Positions 24,087-33,086 of a DNA stretch of 64,000 bases are shown here, one piece after another; position 1 is the first letter of the stretch; each line of letters opens with the position of its first letter. Location of the stretch: positions 55,713-119,712 of the forward strand of contig CAJUIP010000005.1 in assembly GCA_910586315.1 (NCBI GenBank), in the 5' to 3' direction. Under the pieces are notes generated by a model. It was not told the origin of the DNA and ran no database searches. It saw only the letters and a program-made list of their open reading frames with translations. The translations under genes were made by a program, and so were the position numbers. The stretch is from an uncultured Lachnospiraceae bacterium. Lineage in GTDB: Bacteria > Bacillota > Clostridia > Lachnospirales > Lachnospiraceae.

Positions 24087-24995
24087 ATGGGAAACAAATT
24101 GATTGAGTGCGTACCGAATTACAGCGAGGGACGCGATCTGGAAAAAGTGGAAAAAATCGTTGACTGCTTCAGAGGCAAGAAGGGTGTAAGACTGCTGGAT
24201 TACCAGACAGATCCGAACCATAACCGTTGTGTGATTACCGTGATTGGAGAGCCGGAGCCTTTGCGGGATGCGGTGATTGCGTCCTTTGGAAAAGCGGTGG
24301 AATTAATTGATCTGACAAAGCACGAGGGGCAGCATCCCAGAATGGGAGCGGTGGATGTGGTTCCCTTTATTCCCTGCCGCAACGCAACTGTGGAAGAGGC
24401 GGATGCACTGGCAAAAGAAGTTGCCGGAATTGTAGGGGAAAAATTTGGCATTCCGTGCTTTTTGTATGAGAATTCTGCAACCGCTCCTCACAGAACCAAT
24501 CTGGCGAGTATCCGTAAGGGCCAGTTCGAGGGAATGGCTGAGAAAATGAAAGATAAAGAGAAATGGGCGCCGGATTTTGGCCCGGGACAGCCTCATCCCA
24601 CAGCTGGAGTCAGCGCAGTTGGCGCAAGAATGCCGTTAGTGGCTTATAATGTGAACCTTGGAACTTCCGATCTGGAAATCGCAAACCAGATTGCAAGACG
24701 CATCCGCAACATCAATGGCGGATATCACTATATCAAGGCTATCGGCGTTATGCTTGAGGACAGAAATCTGGCACAGGTTTCCATGAACCTGACGGATTAT
24801 ACAAAGACTGCTGTTTACCGTGCGTTTGAGGCTGTTAAGATGGAAGCGAAGCGCTACGGCGTTCCGGTTCTGGAAAGTGAAATTGTCGGCCTTCTTCCGA
24901 TGCAGGCCCTGGTTGACTGTGCGGAATATTATCTCCAGGTGGCCAATTTTGACCCGGCGCAGATCATGGAGAACCGTCTTCTGGAGGAGGAATAA
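24087..24995 (+). CDS. ftcD: Glutamate formimidoyltransferase
   Basis: FtcD moves the formimino group of formiminoglutamate to tetrahydrofolate, releasing glutamate. The protein has 302 residues from the ATG at 24087, nine bases after AAGGAGG (24071-24077). The ATG at 24078 abuts that site and is less likely, and the longer frame to 23943 reads through repeat DNA. The N-terminus KLIECVPNYSEGRD is typical. HPRMGAVDVVPFIPC and GARMPLVAYNVNLGTSD are substrate- and folate-binding blocks. It is the stand-alone transferase form; the cyclodeaminase is the next gene, four bases away. Animals have the two fused. Confidence 0.95.
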   Translation: MGNKLIECVPNYSEGRDLEKVEKIVDCFRGKKGVRLLDYQTDPNHNRCVITVIGEPEPLRDAVIASFGKAVELIDLTKHEGQHPRMGAVDVVPFIPCRNATVEEADALAKEVAGIVGEKFGIPCFLYENSATAPHRTNLASIRKGQFEGMAEKMKDKEKWAPDFGPGQPHPTAGVSAVGARMPLVAYNVNLGTSDLEIANQIARRIRNINGGYHYIKAIGVMLEDRNLAQVSMNLTDYTKTAVYRAFEAVKMEAKRYGVPVLESEIVGLLPMQALVDCAEYYLQVANFDPAQIMENRLLEEE

Positions 24996-24998
24996 AAA

Positions 24999-25631
24999 GT
25001 GGCGGATTTAAAAGATTTAACCATTGAAAGCTTTGCTGAAATTACAGCCTCTGATGCCCCGGCTCCGGGCGGCGGCAGCGTGTCTGCCATGGCGGCTTCC
25101 ATAGGGGCGGCGCTGGCGGAAATGGTGGCGAATCTTACCATTGGAAAAGCCAAATACGCGGAAGTGGAAGAAGAGATGAAGGCGTTATCCGCAGAGGCGG
25201 CAGTTCTCCGGAAGGAACTGATTCTGGCCATTCAAAAGGATACCGAGTCTTTCAACTTGTATATGGATGCTCTTTCCATGCCAAAGGATACGGACGAGCA
25301 GAAGGCAGCCAGAAAAGAGGCCATGCAGAATGGCCTTAAGGAAGCAGCAAAAGTGCCTCTTTCTGTCGCCGGGACGGCCATAAAGATTTTCCCCATTGCG
25401 GAGGCTGTGGTCGCGCGCGGAAATTCCAATGCTGTCACAGATGGACTCGTGGGAACCATGATGACAAGAACAGGGATTCTGGGGGCATTATTAAATGTGA
25501 AAATCAATTTGGGTTCCATTAAGGACGAGGCCTTTGTTTCCGATATGACAAAAAAGGTAAAAGAACTGGAAGAACAGGCGATTGCCTGGGAGAAAAAGAT
25601 TCTGGAAAACTCGGGAATCATTCAACTGTAA
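24999..25631 (+). CDS. fchA: Formimidoyltetrahydrofolate cyclodeaminase
   Basis: FchA converts 5-formimino-THF to 5,10-methenyl-THF and ammonia, sending the histidine C2 carbon into the folate pool. The protein has 210 residues and starts at GTG 24999 only three bases after the ftcD stop. DAPAPGGGSVSAMAAS near the N-terminus is the family signature. NSNAVTDGLVGTMMTR and the following helices complete the all-alpha cyclodeaminase fold. It is the last gene of the hutH operon and is followed by a terminator hairpin. Confidence 0.95.
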   Translation: MADLKDLTIESFAEITASDAPAPGGGSVSAMAASIGAALAEMVANLTIGKAKYAEVEEEMKALSAEAAVLRKELILAIQKDTESFNLYMDALSMPKDTDEQKAARKEAMQNGLKEAAKVPLSVAGTAIKIFPIAEAVVARGNSNAVTDGLVGTMMTRTGILGALLNVKINLGSIKDEAFVSDMTKKVKELEEQAIAWEKKILENSGIIQL

Positions 25632-25645
25632 AAGAAAAAATATTT

Positions 25646-25688
25646 GGAAGGGCGGCCGGCTCACAGCAGATCGGCCGCTTTCCTTATT
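25646..25688 (+). terminator. Terminator of the hutH-hutD-ftcD-fchA operon
   Basis: GGAAGGGCGGCCG (25646-25658) pairs with CGGCCGCTTTCC (25672-25683) with one bulged base, followed by TTATT. It lies 15 bases after fchA. Confidence 0.7.
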
Positions 25689-25866
25689 AAAGGAAAATGA
25701 TAACAAGATATTTTATAATAGTTTTATAAATAGGCATTCTAAAGTATGATATAATTTTTAGATAGAAAAAATACGACTGCCCGGCAGGTTTGTTCATTGT
25801 GGCTTTAGCTTTTACCTGTAGTACGGAACAGTTATATAAAATAAAAAAGGGGGCGCATCGCCGTTT

Positions 25867-27345
25867 ATGAAAATTCGCACGAGACTTGCAATCGCGTTTC
25901 TTACCATAACCGTTGTGCCGATTTCACTGATTTACGTGACCATTATAGGCTTAAACAGCTATCAGGCTAGGGCGTTCAGTCAAACGTACGGCCTGTCTGA
26001 GGAGGTAGATCTATTGGCTGGGTCTTCCATCCGTGTGTTCAGCCGCCTTACGGAATCCATACAAAAAGAGATTGACAGGGATATCAATGAAAAAACAGAT
26101 AAATTTGAGGATGAAACGTATCTTGCTGATCTAAATGGAAGGCTTTCCATGAAGCATTCCTTTTTGATTGTCCGCAAGGCGGGCCGGATCTTTTTTGCGG
26201 GGGACCCAAAAACCACAGACCAGCTGGCAAGTGAATTTATTGACTATGAGGATATGGAATATCTGTCTAACTGGGGAAATTATCTGGATGGAAAAACAGA
26301 GCATCTGATTAAACAGAAAAATTTCACGTTTCCCGATGGCGAGGAGGGGAGCCTGTACCTGGTGACCAATGTGGTGGATGTGATTCCGGAAATCAAATCC
26401 ACGATTTTTGAAATGTTTTTCACCAGTGTACTGATTTTATTTATCACAGGGGCTTTTCTTACCGTCTGGGTTTACCAGTCTATCTGGCGTCCGTTAGGAA
26501 AGCTTCAGGAAGCCACGAAAAAGATCAGAGACGGAAATCTGGATTTTACTCTGGAAATTGAAGACGATGATGAAATAGGGCAGCTTTGTCAGAATTTCGA
26601 GGAAATGAGACTCCGCCTGAAAGAGAGCACGGAGGAAAAGATACAATATGATAAAGAAAGCAAGGAGTTAATCAGCAACATTTCCCACGACTTAAAAACT
26701 CCAATCACGGCCATTAAAGGCTATGTGGAAGGAATTATGGATGGCGTGGCATCTTCCCCGGAGAAGCTGGATAAGTATATTCGAACTATATATAATAAGG
26801 CCAACGATATGGACAGACTCATTGATGAACTGACCTTCTATTCTAAAATTGACACCAATAAAATTCCATACACGTTCTCAAAAATCAATGTCGCCAACTA
26901 TTTCCGGGACTGTATTGACGAGGTGGGGCTGGAATTGGAAGCCCGTGGTGTGGAACTGGGGTATTTTAACTATGTGGACGAAGATGTGATGGTCATTGCC
27001 GATGCGGAGCAGATGAAACGCGTGATCAACAATATTATTGGAAACTCGCTGAAATACATGGATAAAAAGAACGGGATTATTAATATCCGGATTCGTGACG
27101 TGGGAGATTTTATCCAGATCGGAATTGAGGATAATGGGAAAGGAATTGGCCCCAGGGAGCTTCCATATATTTTTGACCGGTTTTACAGGACAGATTCCTC
27201 CAGAAATTCTTCCAAAGGCGGAAGCGGTATTGGCCTTTCCATTGTAAAAAAGATTATAGAGGATCATGGTGGAAAAATCTGGGCCACCAGCAAAGAGGGG
27301 ATCGGTACGGAAATTCACTTTGTGCTTAGAAAGATCATGGTGTAA
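25867..27345 (+). CDS. Membrane sensor histidine kinase of a two-component system
   Basis: The protein has 492 residues. There is a membrane segment at about 7-28, an extracytoplasmic sensing part at about 29-180 and a second segment at about 184-204. HAMP follows (about 205-256) with the DEIGQLCQNF turn, then HisKA with the phospho-accepting His274 in SNISHDLKTPITAIKGY. The HATPase domain has NIIGNSLKY (N box), IEDNGKGIG (G1), FDRFYR (F box) and GSGIGLSIVKKI (G2). Kinase and response regulator are 13 bases apart, with the kinase first. The ligand is unknown. The ribosome site (AAGGGGG) is rather far from the ATG. A possible -10 TATAAT lies at 25750. Confidence 0.93.
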   Translation: MKIRTRLAIAFLTITVVPISLIYVTIIGLNSYQARAFSQTYGLSEEVDLLAGSSIRVFSRLTESIQKEIDRDINEKTDKFEDETYLADLNGRLSMKHSFLIVRKAGRIFFAGDPKTTDQLASEFIDYEDMEYLSNWGNYLDGKTEHLIKQKNFTFPDGEEGSLYLVTNVVDVIPEIKSTIFEMFFTSVLILFITGAFLTVWVYQSIWRPLGKLQEATKKIRDGNLDFTLEIEDDDEIGQLCQNFEEMRLRLKESTEEKIQYDKESKELISNISHDLKTPITAIKGYVEGIMDGVASSPEKLDKYIRTIYNKANDMDRLIDELTFYSKIDTNKIPYTFSKINVANYFRDCIDEVGLELEARGVELGYFNYVDEDVMVIADAEQMKRVINNIIGNSLKYMDKKNGIINIRIRDVGDFIQIGIEDNGKGIGPRELPYIFDRFYRTDSSRNSSKGGSGIGLSIVKKIIEDHGGKIWATSKEGIGTEIHFVLRKIMV

Positions 27346-27358
27346 AAGGAGATAAGAT

Positions 27359-28048
27359 ATGAGTAAGATTTTAATCGTGGAAGATGAAGAGAGTATAGCA
27401 GAGCTTGAAAAAGATTATCTGGAACTTTCCGGATTCGAGGTGGAAATTGAAAACGAGGGAGAGAGCGGCTTAAAGCGTGCTTTGGAAGAGGAGTTTGATT
27501 TGTTCATTCTGGATCTGATGCTGCCAGGTGTGGACGGCTTTGAGATTTGTAAAAAAATCCGTGAGAGTAAAAATACGCCGATTATCATGGTTTCCGCAAA
27601 AAAGGATGATATTGATAAAATTCGGGGCCTGGGTCTGGGAGCAGACGACTATATTACGAAACCCTTTAGCCCGAGTGAAATGGTAGCCCGTGTAAAAGCC
27701 CATATGTCCCGGTATGAAAGACTGATTGGGAGCGGGGTTTTGGCCAATGATATCATCGAAATCCGTGGCTTGAAAATCGATAAAACAGCCCGTAGGGTTT
27801 ATGTGAACGGGGAGGAGAAAAATTTTACCACAAAAGAGTTTGATCTTCTGGCTTTTCTGGCCCAGAATCCCAACCATGTATATACAAAGGAGGAGCTGTT
27901 TTCAAAGATCTGGGATATGGAGTCCATCGGCGATATTGCCACGGTTACGGTGCATATTAAAAAAATCCGGGAAAAAATTGAATTGAATACGGCAAAGCCG
28001 CAGTATATCGAAACCATATGGGGTGTGGGGTACCGCTTTAAGGTATAA
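27359..28048 (+). CDS. OmpR/PhoB-family response regulator
   Basis: The protein has 229 residues starting at an ATG with AAGGAGA upstream. The receiver domain shows the acidic pair in IVEDEES, the phospho-acceptor Asp52 in FILDLMLPG, the conserved Thr/Ser region in MVSAKKDD and the lysine in YITKPFSP. A linker leads to a winged-helix DNA-binding domain ending in ETIWGVGYRFKV. It pairs with the kinase directly upstream and probably controls nearby genes such as the MFS transporter, but no binding site could be recognised. Confidence 0.95.
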   Translation: MSKILIVEDEESIAELEKDYLELSGFEVEIENEGESGLKRALEEEFDLFILDLMLPGVDGFEICKKIRESKNTPIIMVSAKKDDIDKIRGLGLGADDYITKPFSPSEMVARVKAHMSRYERLIGSGVLANDIIEIRGLKIDKTARRVYVNGEEKNFTTKEFDLLAFLAQNPNHVYTKEELFSKIWDMESIGDIATVTVHIKKIREKIELNTAKPQYIETIWGVGYRFKV

Positions 28049-28138
28049 ATCGCTTTTAAAGACCGCCAGGGCTTGACAATCGAATACCATGCGCGTAAAC
28101 TTGTAAAGGGATTAATTTTCACGAAAGGTAACAAAAAA

Positions 28139-29329
28139 ATGAAGTATAAGACTAAGTTTATTGCATTTTTTACAGTCATGGTGGTTTTCAACCTGGCGGC
28201 AAACTTCGCACATCCGGTGACGCCCACGGTCATTCAGGACTTACATCTGCATGATTATATGTTCGGGGTTGCACTTGCGGCCATGCTGCTTACGAACTTT
28301 TTGATGTCGCCGTTCTGGGGAAAGATTAACGTTTATATTTCCTCAAAGCTGTCGCTTTTGATTTGCTGCTGCGGGTATGGAATCGCTCAGGTATGGTTCG
28401 CCTATGCCACCACAGAACTTATGATTATTCTGGCCAGAATGTTTGCCGGATTATTTACAGGCGGTGTTTTTGTGAGCTTTCTGACTTATGTGGTGAATAT
28501 TTCACATCCTGAGGACCAGGGAAAATTTCTTACATACAGCGCAACCATCAAAAGTGTGGCCAGCGCTTTTGGCTATATGCTCGGAGGGTTTTTAGGGGAA
28601 ATTTCTGTAAAACTTACGTTCCTTGTACAGGCGGGAACTTTGATTGCCGTGGCAGTCGCTTTTTACTTTATCTGTGAGACGGATGGAACCGCGGATTTAA
28701 AGACGATTCCTGCAAAAAAGCTTATGAAGGAGGCCAACCCCTTCCAGGCCTTTCTTGACAGCCGCCAGTTTATGTGCGTGGCGTTTGCCCTGCTGTTTGC
28801 AGTAAATATTCTGATTAATTTTGGAAATACAGGCTTTGACCAGGCGTTCAACTACTACTTAAAGGACGAACTGGGCCTGACATCCTCTTATAATGGAATT
28901 ATTAAGGCCGGTGTTGGTTTTGTTTCCTTTATTTCCAATATGACATTATGTGTATGGATTATCAATAAAACAAATGTGAAACGGTCTATGGTAGTGCTGG
29001 TGGCAGTCTGCGCCTTGTCTGCTCTGGGAGCCACCCTTCCGGTACCCATCGGTCTTTTTATCGCCTTCAGCGTGCTCGTCTATGCCGGCTATTCCGTCAG
29101 TGTTCCTGTGCTCCAGAATATGGTGGCGAACAGCGCCAATCCGGCGCAGAAAAATCTGGTTATGGGCTTCTTTAACGCAACTCAGTCTCTGGGAAGCATT
29201 GCAGGTTCCCTGACTGCCGGCTTTATTTATTCCGTCCATGTGAAGCTGCCGTTTGCCTGCACCTTTGTGATCTATGCAGTGGGCATCTTTGCGGCTATGG
29301 GGTATCTGTGTTATAAAAAGGAAAAATAG
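28139..29329 (+). CDS. MFS transporter
   Basis: The protein has 396 residues from the ATG at 28139, which follows GAAAGG; a longer in-frame start at 28073 has no ribosome site. It has 12 predicted membrane helices with a central charged loop (CETDGTADLKTIPAKKLMKEANPFQAF). A loop with SPFWGKINVYISS is a variant of the MFS G-x-x-D-R motif A. Substrate is not predictable. Position downstream of the two-component genes, about 90 bases away, suggests joint transcription. It also lies next to the hut locus, where an uptake or export role is possible but unproven. Confidence 0.88.
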   Translation: MKYKTKFIAFFTVMVVFNLAANFAHPVTPTVIQDLHLHDYMFGVALAAMLLTNFLMSPFWGKINVYISSKLSLLICCCGYGIAQVWFAYATTELMIILARMFAGLFTGGVFVSFLTYVVNISHPEDQGKFLTYSATIKSVASAFGYMLGGFLGEISVKLTFLVQAGTLIAVAVAFYFICETDGTADLKTIPAKKLMKEANPFQAFLDSRQFMCVAFALLFAVNILINFGNTGFDQAFNYYLKDELGLTSSYNGIIKAGVGFVSFISNMTLCVWIINKTNVKRSMVVLVAVCALSALGATLPVPIGLFIAFSVLVYAGYSVSVPVLQNMVANSANPAQKNLVMGFFNATQSLGSIAGSLTAGFIYSVHVKLPFACTFVIYAVGIFAAMGYLCYKKEK

Positions 29330-29353
29330 AGAAACTGAGAAAAACAATAAAAG

Positions 29354-29390
29354 GGCATTTCCCAAGATGAAACGGGAAATGCCTTTTCTA
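29354..29390 (+). terminator. Intrinsic terminator after the MFS gene
   Basis: GGCATTTCCC (29354-29363) pairs with GGGAAATGCC (29374-29383), followed by TTTTCTATTTT. It probably ends the kinase-regulator-MFS transcript. Confidence 0.85.
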
Positions 29391-29450
29391 TTTTAAAAAT
29401 ATTTTCAAAAAATGGTATTAATTGAAAAAAACAATACTTACCCGACATAA

Positions 29451-29478
29451 TTGACAAAGAATGGAACAATTTTATAAA
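29451..29478 (+). promoter_or_regulatory. Predicted promoter of the oligopeptide ABC operon
   Basis: TTGACA (29451-29456), a 16-base spacer and TATAAA (29473-29478), about 65 bases before the binding-protein ATG. Confidence 0.6.
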
Positions 29479-29542
29479 CTGTTTATATGGTTGAAGGTTT
29501 TACATTTTCAATGCAGAATACAAAAAGAATAGGAGAAAAGGT

Positions 29543-31189
29543 ATGAGAAGAAACAAGATCACAAGAATTCTTGCTCTGGGCCTTGGTATCGCTCTGTCTC
29601 TGACTGCATGCGGCGGTCAGTCGCAGACAGAAACGAAGGCTCCGGAGGCAGCGGAAACAACAACAGCAGGCGGAACGCAGGCTGCTGAAACAACAAAGAC
29701 GGCGGAAACAAACGGAGCTGCCCCGGCGGCAGAATATAAGGATACTATGAACATTGCCGCAACAGCCCAGCCGCCGACTCTGGACTCCATGACATCTTCT
29801 TCCAACATCGCAGACGGAATTGCAATGCATATTTTTGAGGGATTGTATATGATGGACAACACCTATACCCCGCAGCCGATACTGGCTGAGTCCTGCGATA
29901 TCAGCGAAGACGGCCTTGTTTACACTTTTAAACTTCGTGAGGGAGTTAAATTCCATAACGGAAAGGAAATGACAGCTGAAGATGTGGTGGCCTCCATGAA
30001 CCGCTGGCTGCAGACATCTGCAAAGGCAAAGGCAATCCTTGGAACCTCCGTATTTGAAGCCGTGGATACATATACGGTAACCATGACGGTAGAGCATGCG
30101 GCGTCTGATATTTTGATTCTTCTTGCCGCTCCGTCCCAGTTTGCGGCAATTTCTCCGAAAGAGGTAGTTGATGCGGCAGGACCAGAAGGATTACAGGAGT
30201 TTATCGGAACTGGCCCTTATAAGCTTCAGGAGTGGAAGCAGGATCAGTATATTCATTTGGTGAAGAACAGTGATTACCAGTCCCCGGAGGGTGAAACCAG
30301 CGGTTTTGCAGGAAAGAGGGAGGCCAGCACGGAGAATATTTATTTCCGCTTTGTCAGCGATGATGCTACCCGCATTGCAGGAATCCAGACAGGCGAGTAT
30401 GATGCGGCCGAAGATATCCCGCTGGAGCGGTATGACGAAGTAGCGGCGATGCCCGGTGTAAAACTCCACACAAAGACAGGCGGAACTTTGACCCTGTTTA
30501 TCAATACCAGTCAGGGAATTATGGTAAACCAGGATCTTCGTCTGGCAGTTCTGGCAGCTCTTAATATGGAAGAGATCATGTATGGAAGCTACGGGAATCC
30601 CAATCTTTATATTTTGGATCCGGGCTACATGAACGTTAACCAGGAGCAGTGGGCTGTAAAAGGAGGAGAAGAGTATTATAATCAGGGCAATGCAGAAAAA
30701 GCAAAAGAACTTCTCGCAAAAGCTGGTTATAATGGAGAAAAAATCCGTCTTGTGACAACGCCCGATTATCAGGAAATGTATAATGCGACACTGGTAGTTC
30801 AGGAACAGCTTCGTCAGGCCGGATTCAACGCAGAAGTAGAAACGTATGACTTCCCGGTATTCATGGAACACAGAAGTGACCCGGCACAGTTTGATATTTA
30901 TATTACCAGCAACTCTTACCAGCTTCTTCCGTCCCAGCTTTCCGTTGTAAATCCGGGCTGGGCTGGACTTGATGTGAAAGAAGTAAATGAGGGAGTTGAT
31001 GCCATCCGCTTTGCAGCCAGCAACGAGGAGGCAAAAGAAAACTGGAATAATCTTCAGGCATTCCTGTATGAGTATGGCGCGGCCAGCGTACTTGGGCACT
31101 TCAGCGGAGTTACTGCGACCAGCCAGAAAATGGAGAATTTTGAATTTTTCCACTATCCCGTATACTGGAATGCAAAAGTAGCCAAATAA
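29543..31189 (+). CDS. Peptide/nickel-type ABC transporter substrate-binding lipoprotein (SBP_bac_5)
   Basis: The protein has 548 residues. The signal peptide ends in a lipobox (LSLTACGG), so the protein is lipid-anchored outside the membrane. A 45-residue Ala/Thr/Glu-rich linker follows. The family-5 binding domain starts at MNIAATAQPPTLDSM and includes AESCDISEDGLVYTFKLREG and VKFHNGKEMTAEDVV, both typical of DppA/OppA proteins. It binds peptides or a similar solute and feeds the two permeases and two ATPases that follow in the same order and direction. The natural substrate cannot be read from sequence. Confidence 0.93.
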   Translation: MRRNKITRILALGLGIALSLTACGGQSQTETKAPEAAETTTAGGTQAAETTKTAETNGAAPAAEYKDTMNIAATAQPPTLDSMTSSSNIADGIAMHIFEGLYMMDNTYTPQPILAESCDISEDGLVYTFKLREGVKFHNGKEMTAEDVVASMNRWLQTSAKAKAILGTSVFEAVDTYTVTMTVEHAASDILILLAAPSQFAAISPKEVVDAAGPEGLQEFIGTGPYKLQEWKQDQYIHLVKNSDYQSPEGETSGFAGKREASTENIYFRFVSDDATRIAGIQTGEYDAAEDIPLERYDEVAAMPGVKLHTKTGGTLTLFINTSQGIMVNQDLRLAVLAALNMEEIMYGSYGNPNLYILDPGYMNVNQEQWAVKGGEEYYNQGNAEKAKELLAKAGYNGEKIRLVTTPDYQEMYNATLVVQEQLRQAGFNAEVETYDFPVFMEHRSDPAQFDIYITSNSYQLLPSQLSVVNPGWAGLDVKEVNEGVDAIRFAASNEEAKENWNNLQAFLYEYGAASVLGHFSGVTATSQKMENFEFFHYPVYWNAKVAK

Positions 31190-31221
31190 AGAGAAACACT
31201 TGGAAGGAATGAGGAGAAGAT

Positions 31222-32172
31222 ATGTTTTCCTACATAATTAAACGAATTGTTTCCCTGATTCCGACGCTGCTTGTGGTTTCCGTAGCAGTTTTTCTGATTA
31301 CATATCTGATGCCCGGCGGGCCGGCGACGGCCATGCTGGGCATGGAAGCCACCAAAGAAGAACTGGATGCCCTGAATGAAGCATTGGGATTCAACCGGCC
31401 GTTTCTGGTTCAGTATTTTGAATGGCTGGGCAAGATGCTGAAAGGCGACTGGGGGGAATCGCTGTTTTTGCAGCAGTCTGTGCTTTCTGCAATCGGTCAG
31501 TATTTTCTGCCGACCTTAAGTCTTGCACTGTTAGCCGAGCTTTTTGCGTTGGTTTTTGCCATTCCCTTTGGAATTCTGGCGGCGTATAAGCGCGGAACTA
31601 CAGTGGATCTGGCCCTTGTCACCAGCACACTTTTTGGCATTGCGGTTCCCGGCTTCTTACTGGGAATGTTTTTCATGCTGTTTTTCGGAGTGAAACTGCA
31701 GTGGCTGCCAGTAGCTGGCTACGTTCCGCTGAAAGATGGTCTCTGGAATCATCTGAGGTATTTGATCCTTCCGGCCCTTTCTCTGAGTACAGTTCAGGCG
31801 GCCCTGATTACCAGAATGACCCGTTCCGCTGTAATTGATGTGCTCTATCTGAATTATATTCGTACAGCCAGATCGAAAGGCCTGAAGGAACGGACGGTTC
31901 TTCTGGTTCATGCATTAAAAAATGCAGCGCCATCGGTTTTGACGGTTGTGGGCCAGTCTTTTGGAACCCTGATCACGGGGGCCATCGTGACGGAAACTCT
32001 GTTCAACATTCCGGGAATCGGACTTCTTACCATTAATGCTATTAACAGACGCGACATTTATGTCATTCAAGGAGTCGTTTTGTTTGTAACTTTATTGTAT
32101 GTGGGTGTGAATCTTACAGTGGATATTCTATATGGAATTGTTGACCCGCGTATTCAACTTGGAAAAAAATAG
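31222..32172 (+). CDS. Peptide ABC transporter permease (DppB/OppB type)
   Basis: The protein has 316 residues and about six membrane helices. The N-terminus MFSYIIKRIVSLIPTLLVV and LMPGGPA are typical of DppB-family permeases. The cytoplasmic EAA-like loop lies around YIRTARSKGLKERTVLLVH, where the ATPase docks. It ends 11 bases before the second permease gene. With its partner it forms the membrane channel of the importer. Confidence 0.94.
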   Translation: MFSYIIKRIVSLIPTLLVVSVAVFLITYLMPGGPATAMLGMEATKEELDALNEALGFNRPFLVQYFEWLGKMLKGDWGESLFLQQSVLSAIGQYFLPTLSLALLAELFALVFAIPFGILAAYKRGTTVDLALVTSTLFGIAVPGFLLGMFFMLFFGVKLQWLPVAGYVPLKDGLWNHLRYLILPALSLSTVQAALITRMTRSAVIDVLYLNYIRTARSKGLKERTVLLVHALKNAAPSVLTVVGQSFGTLITGAIVTETLFNIPGIGLLTINAINRRDIYVIQGVVLFVTLLYVGVNLTVDILYGIVDPRIQLGKK

Positions 32173-32183
32173 GGGGTGGCAAA

Positions 32184-33086
32184 GTGACAGAAGAAAAAAA
32201 GCAGGCAGCTGCAAAAGAGCAAAGCCAGGCGATTCTTGAGGAGCAGCGCCGCCTCAGAAAAGAAAAATTCCTGTCCAATCCGGCTCTTATTATCGGCCTT
32301 GTGGGTATGGTTATTATTGTACTGGCAGCCCTGATTCTTCCGGCTGTCAGTTCCGTAGACCCAAATGAGATGAAGGTTTTGGACCGGCTGAAACCACCAG
32401 GGGCAGAACATATTTTCGGCACCGATGAATTCGGAAGAGACTTATTTATCCGCGTTATGCACGGAGCGCGGGTCTCTATTTGCGTTGGGGGAGCTGTGAC
32501 GATTTTCTCTTCCATTCTGGGAACGATGATTGGGATTTATGCCAGTTATTTTAAAATTTTGGACAATATTTTAATGCGAATTTGTGACGGATTGATCGCA
32601 ATTCCCGGAGTCCTTCTGGCGGTTGCCTTAATGGCTGCTCTTGGAGCGTCCATCTGGAATGTAATTCTGGCACTGACAGTGGTATATACACCAAGCATTG
32701 CCCGCGTGGTAAGGGCAGGGGCCCTGGTGGCCAGGGAACAGGTCTATGTGGAGGCCGCAAAGATACAGGGCGCCAGCGACTTCCGGATTTTGTGGAAGAT
32801 TATTCTTCCAAGCGTAGTTTCGTCCCTGACCGTACAGGCATCCTTTATTTTCGCCCAGGCTATTATTTCGGAAGCATCCTTAAGCTTTTTGGGAGTTGGT
32901 ATTCCTGCCCCTGCGGCAAGCTGGGGTAATATTCTCCAGGCCAGCAAGCAGGTGCTTTCCAAGGCGCCATGGACTGCGATCTTCCCGGGGGCCTTTGTCA
33001 TCATATCTGTTCTCAGCTTAAATCTTTTGGGAGACGGACTCCGTGACTTTCTGGATCCCCGCGTGAAAGGAGGGCGGAAAGGCTGA
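32184..33086 (+). CDS. Peptide ABC transporter permease (DppC/OppC type)
   Basis: The protein has 300 residues and starts at GTG 32184 after a G-rich site. A charged cytoplasmic N-terminus of about 35 residues precedes six membrane helices. The conserved HIFGTDEFGRDLFIRVMHGA block is the OppC_N signature. VEAAKIQGASDFRILWKIILP is the ATPase-contact loop region. The stop overlaps the next start by one base (TGATG), giving translational coupling. Confidence 0.94.
   Translation: MTEEKKQAAAKEQSQAILEEQRRLRKEKFLSNPALIIGLVGMVIIVLAALILPAVSSVDPNEMKVLDRLKPPGAEHIFGTDEFGRDLFIRVMHGARVSICVGGAVTIFSSILGTMIGIYASYFKILDNILMRICDGLIAIPGVLLAVALMAALGASIWNVILALTVVYTPSIARVVRAGALVAREQVYVEAAKIQGASDFRILWKIILPSVVSSLTVQASFIFAQAIISEASLSFLGVGIPAPAASWGNILQASKQVLSKAPWTAIFPGAFVIISVLSLNLLGDGLRDFLDPRVKGGRKG

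Noticed and set aside
30191..31153. 320-codon open frame opposite the peptide-binding protein gene
   Set aside because: It is a shadow of the intact binding protein gene, without a start site or family motif.
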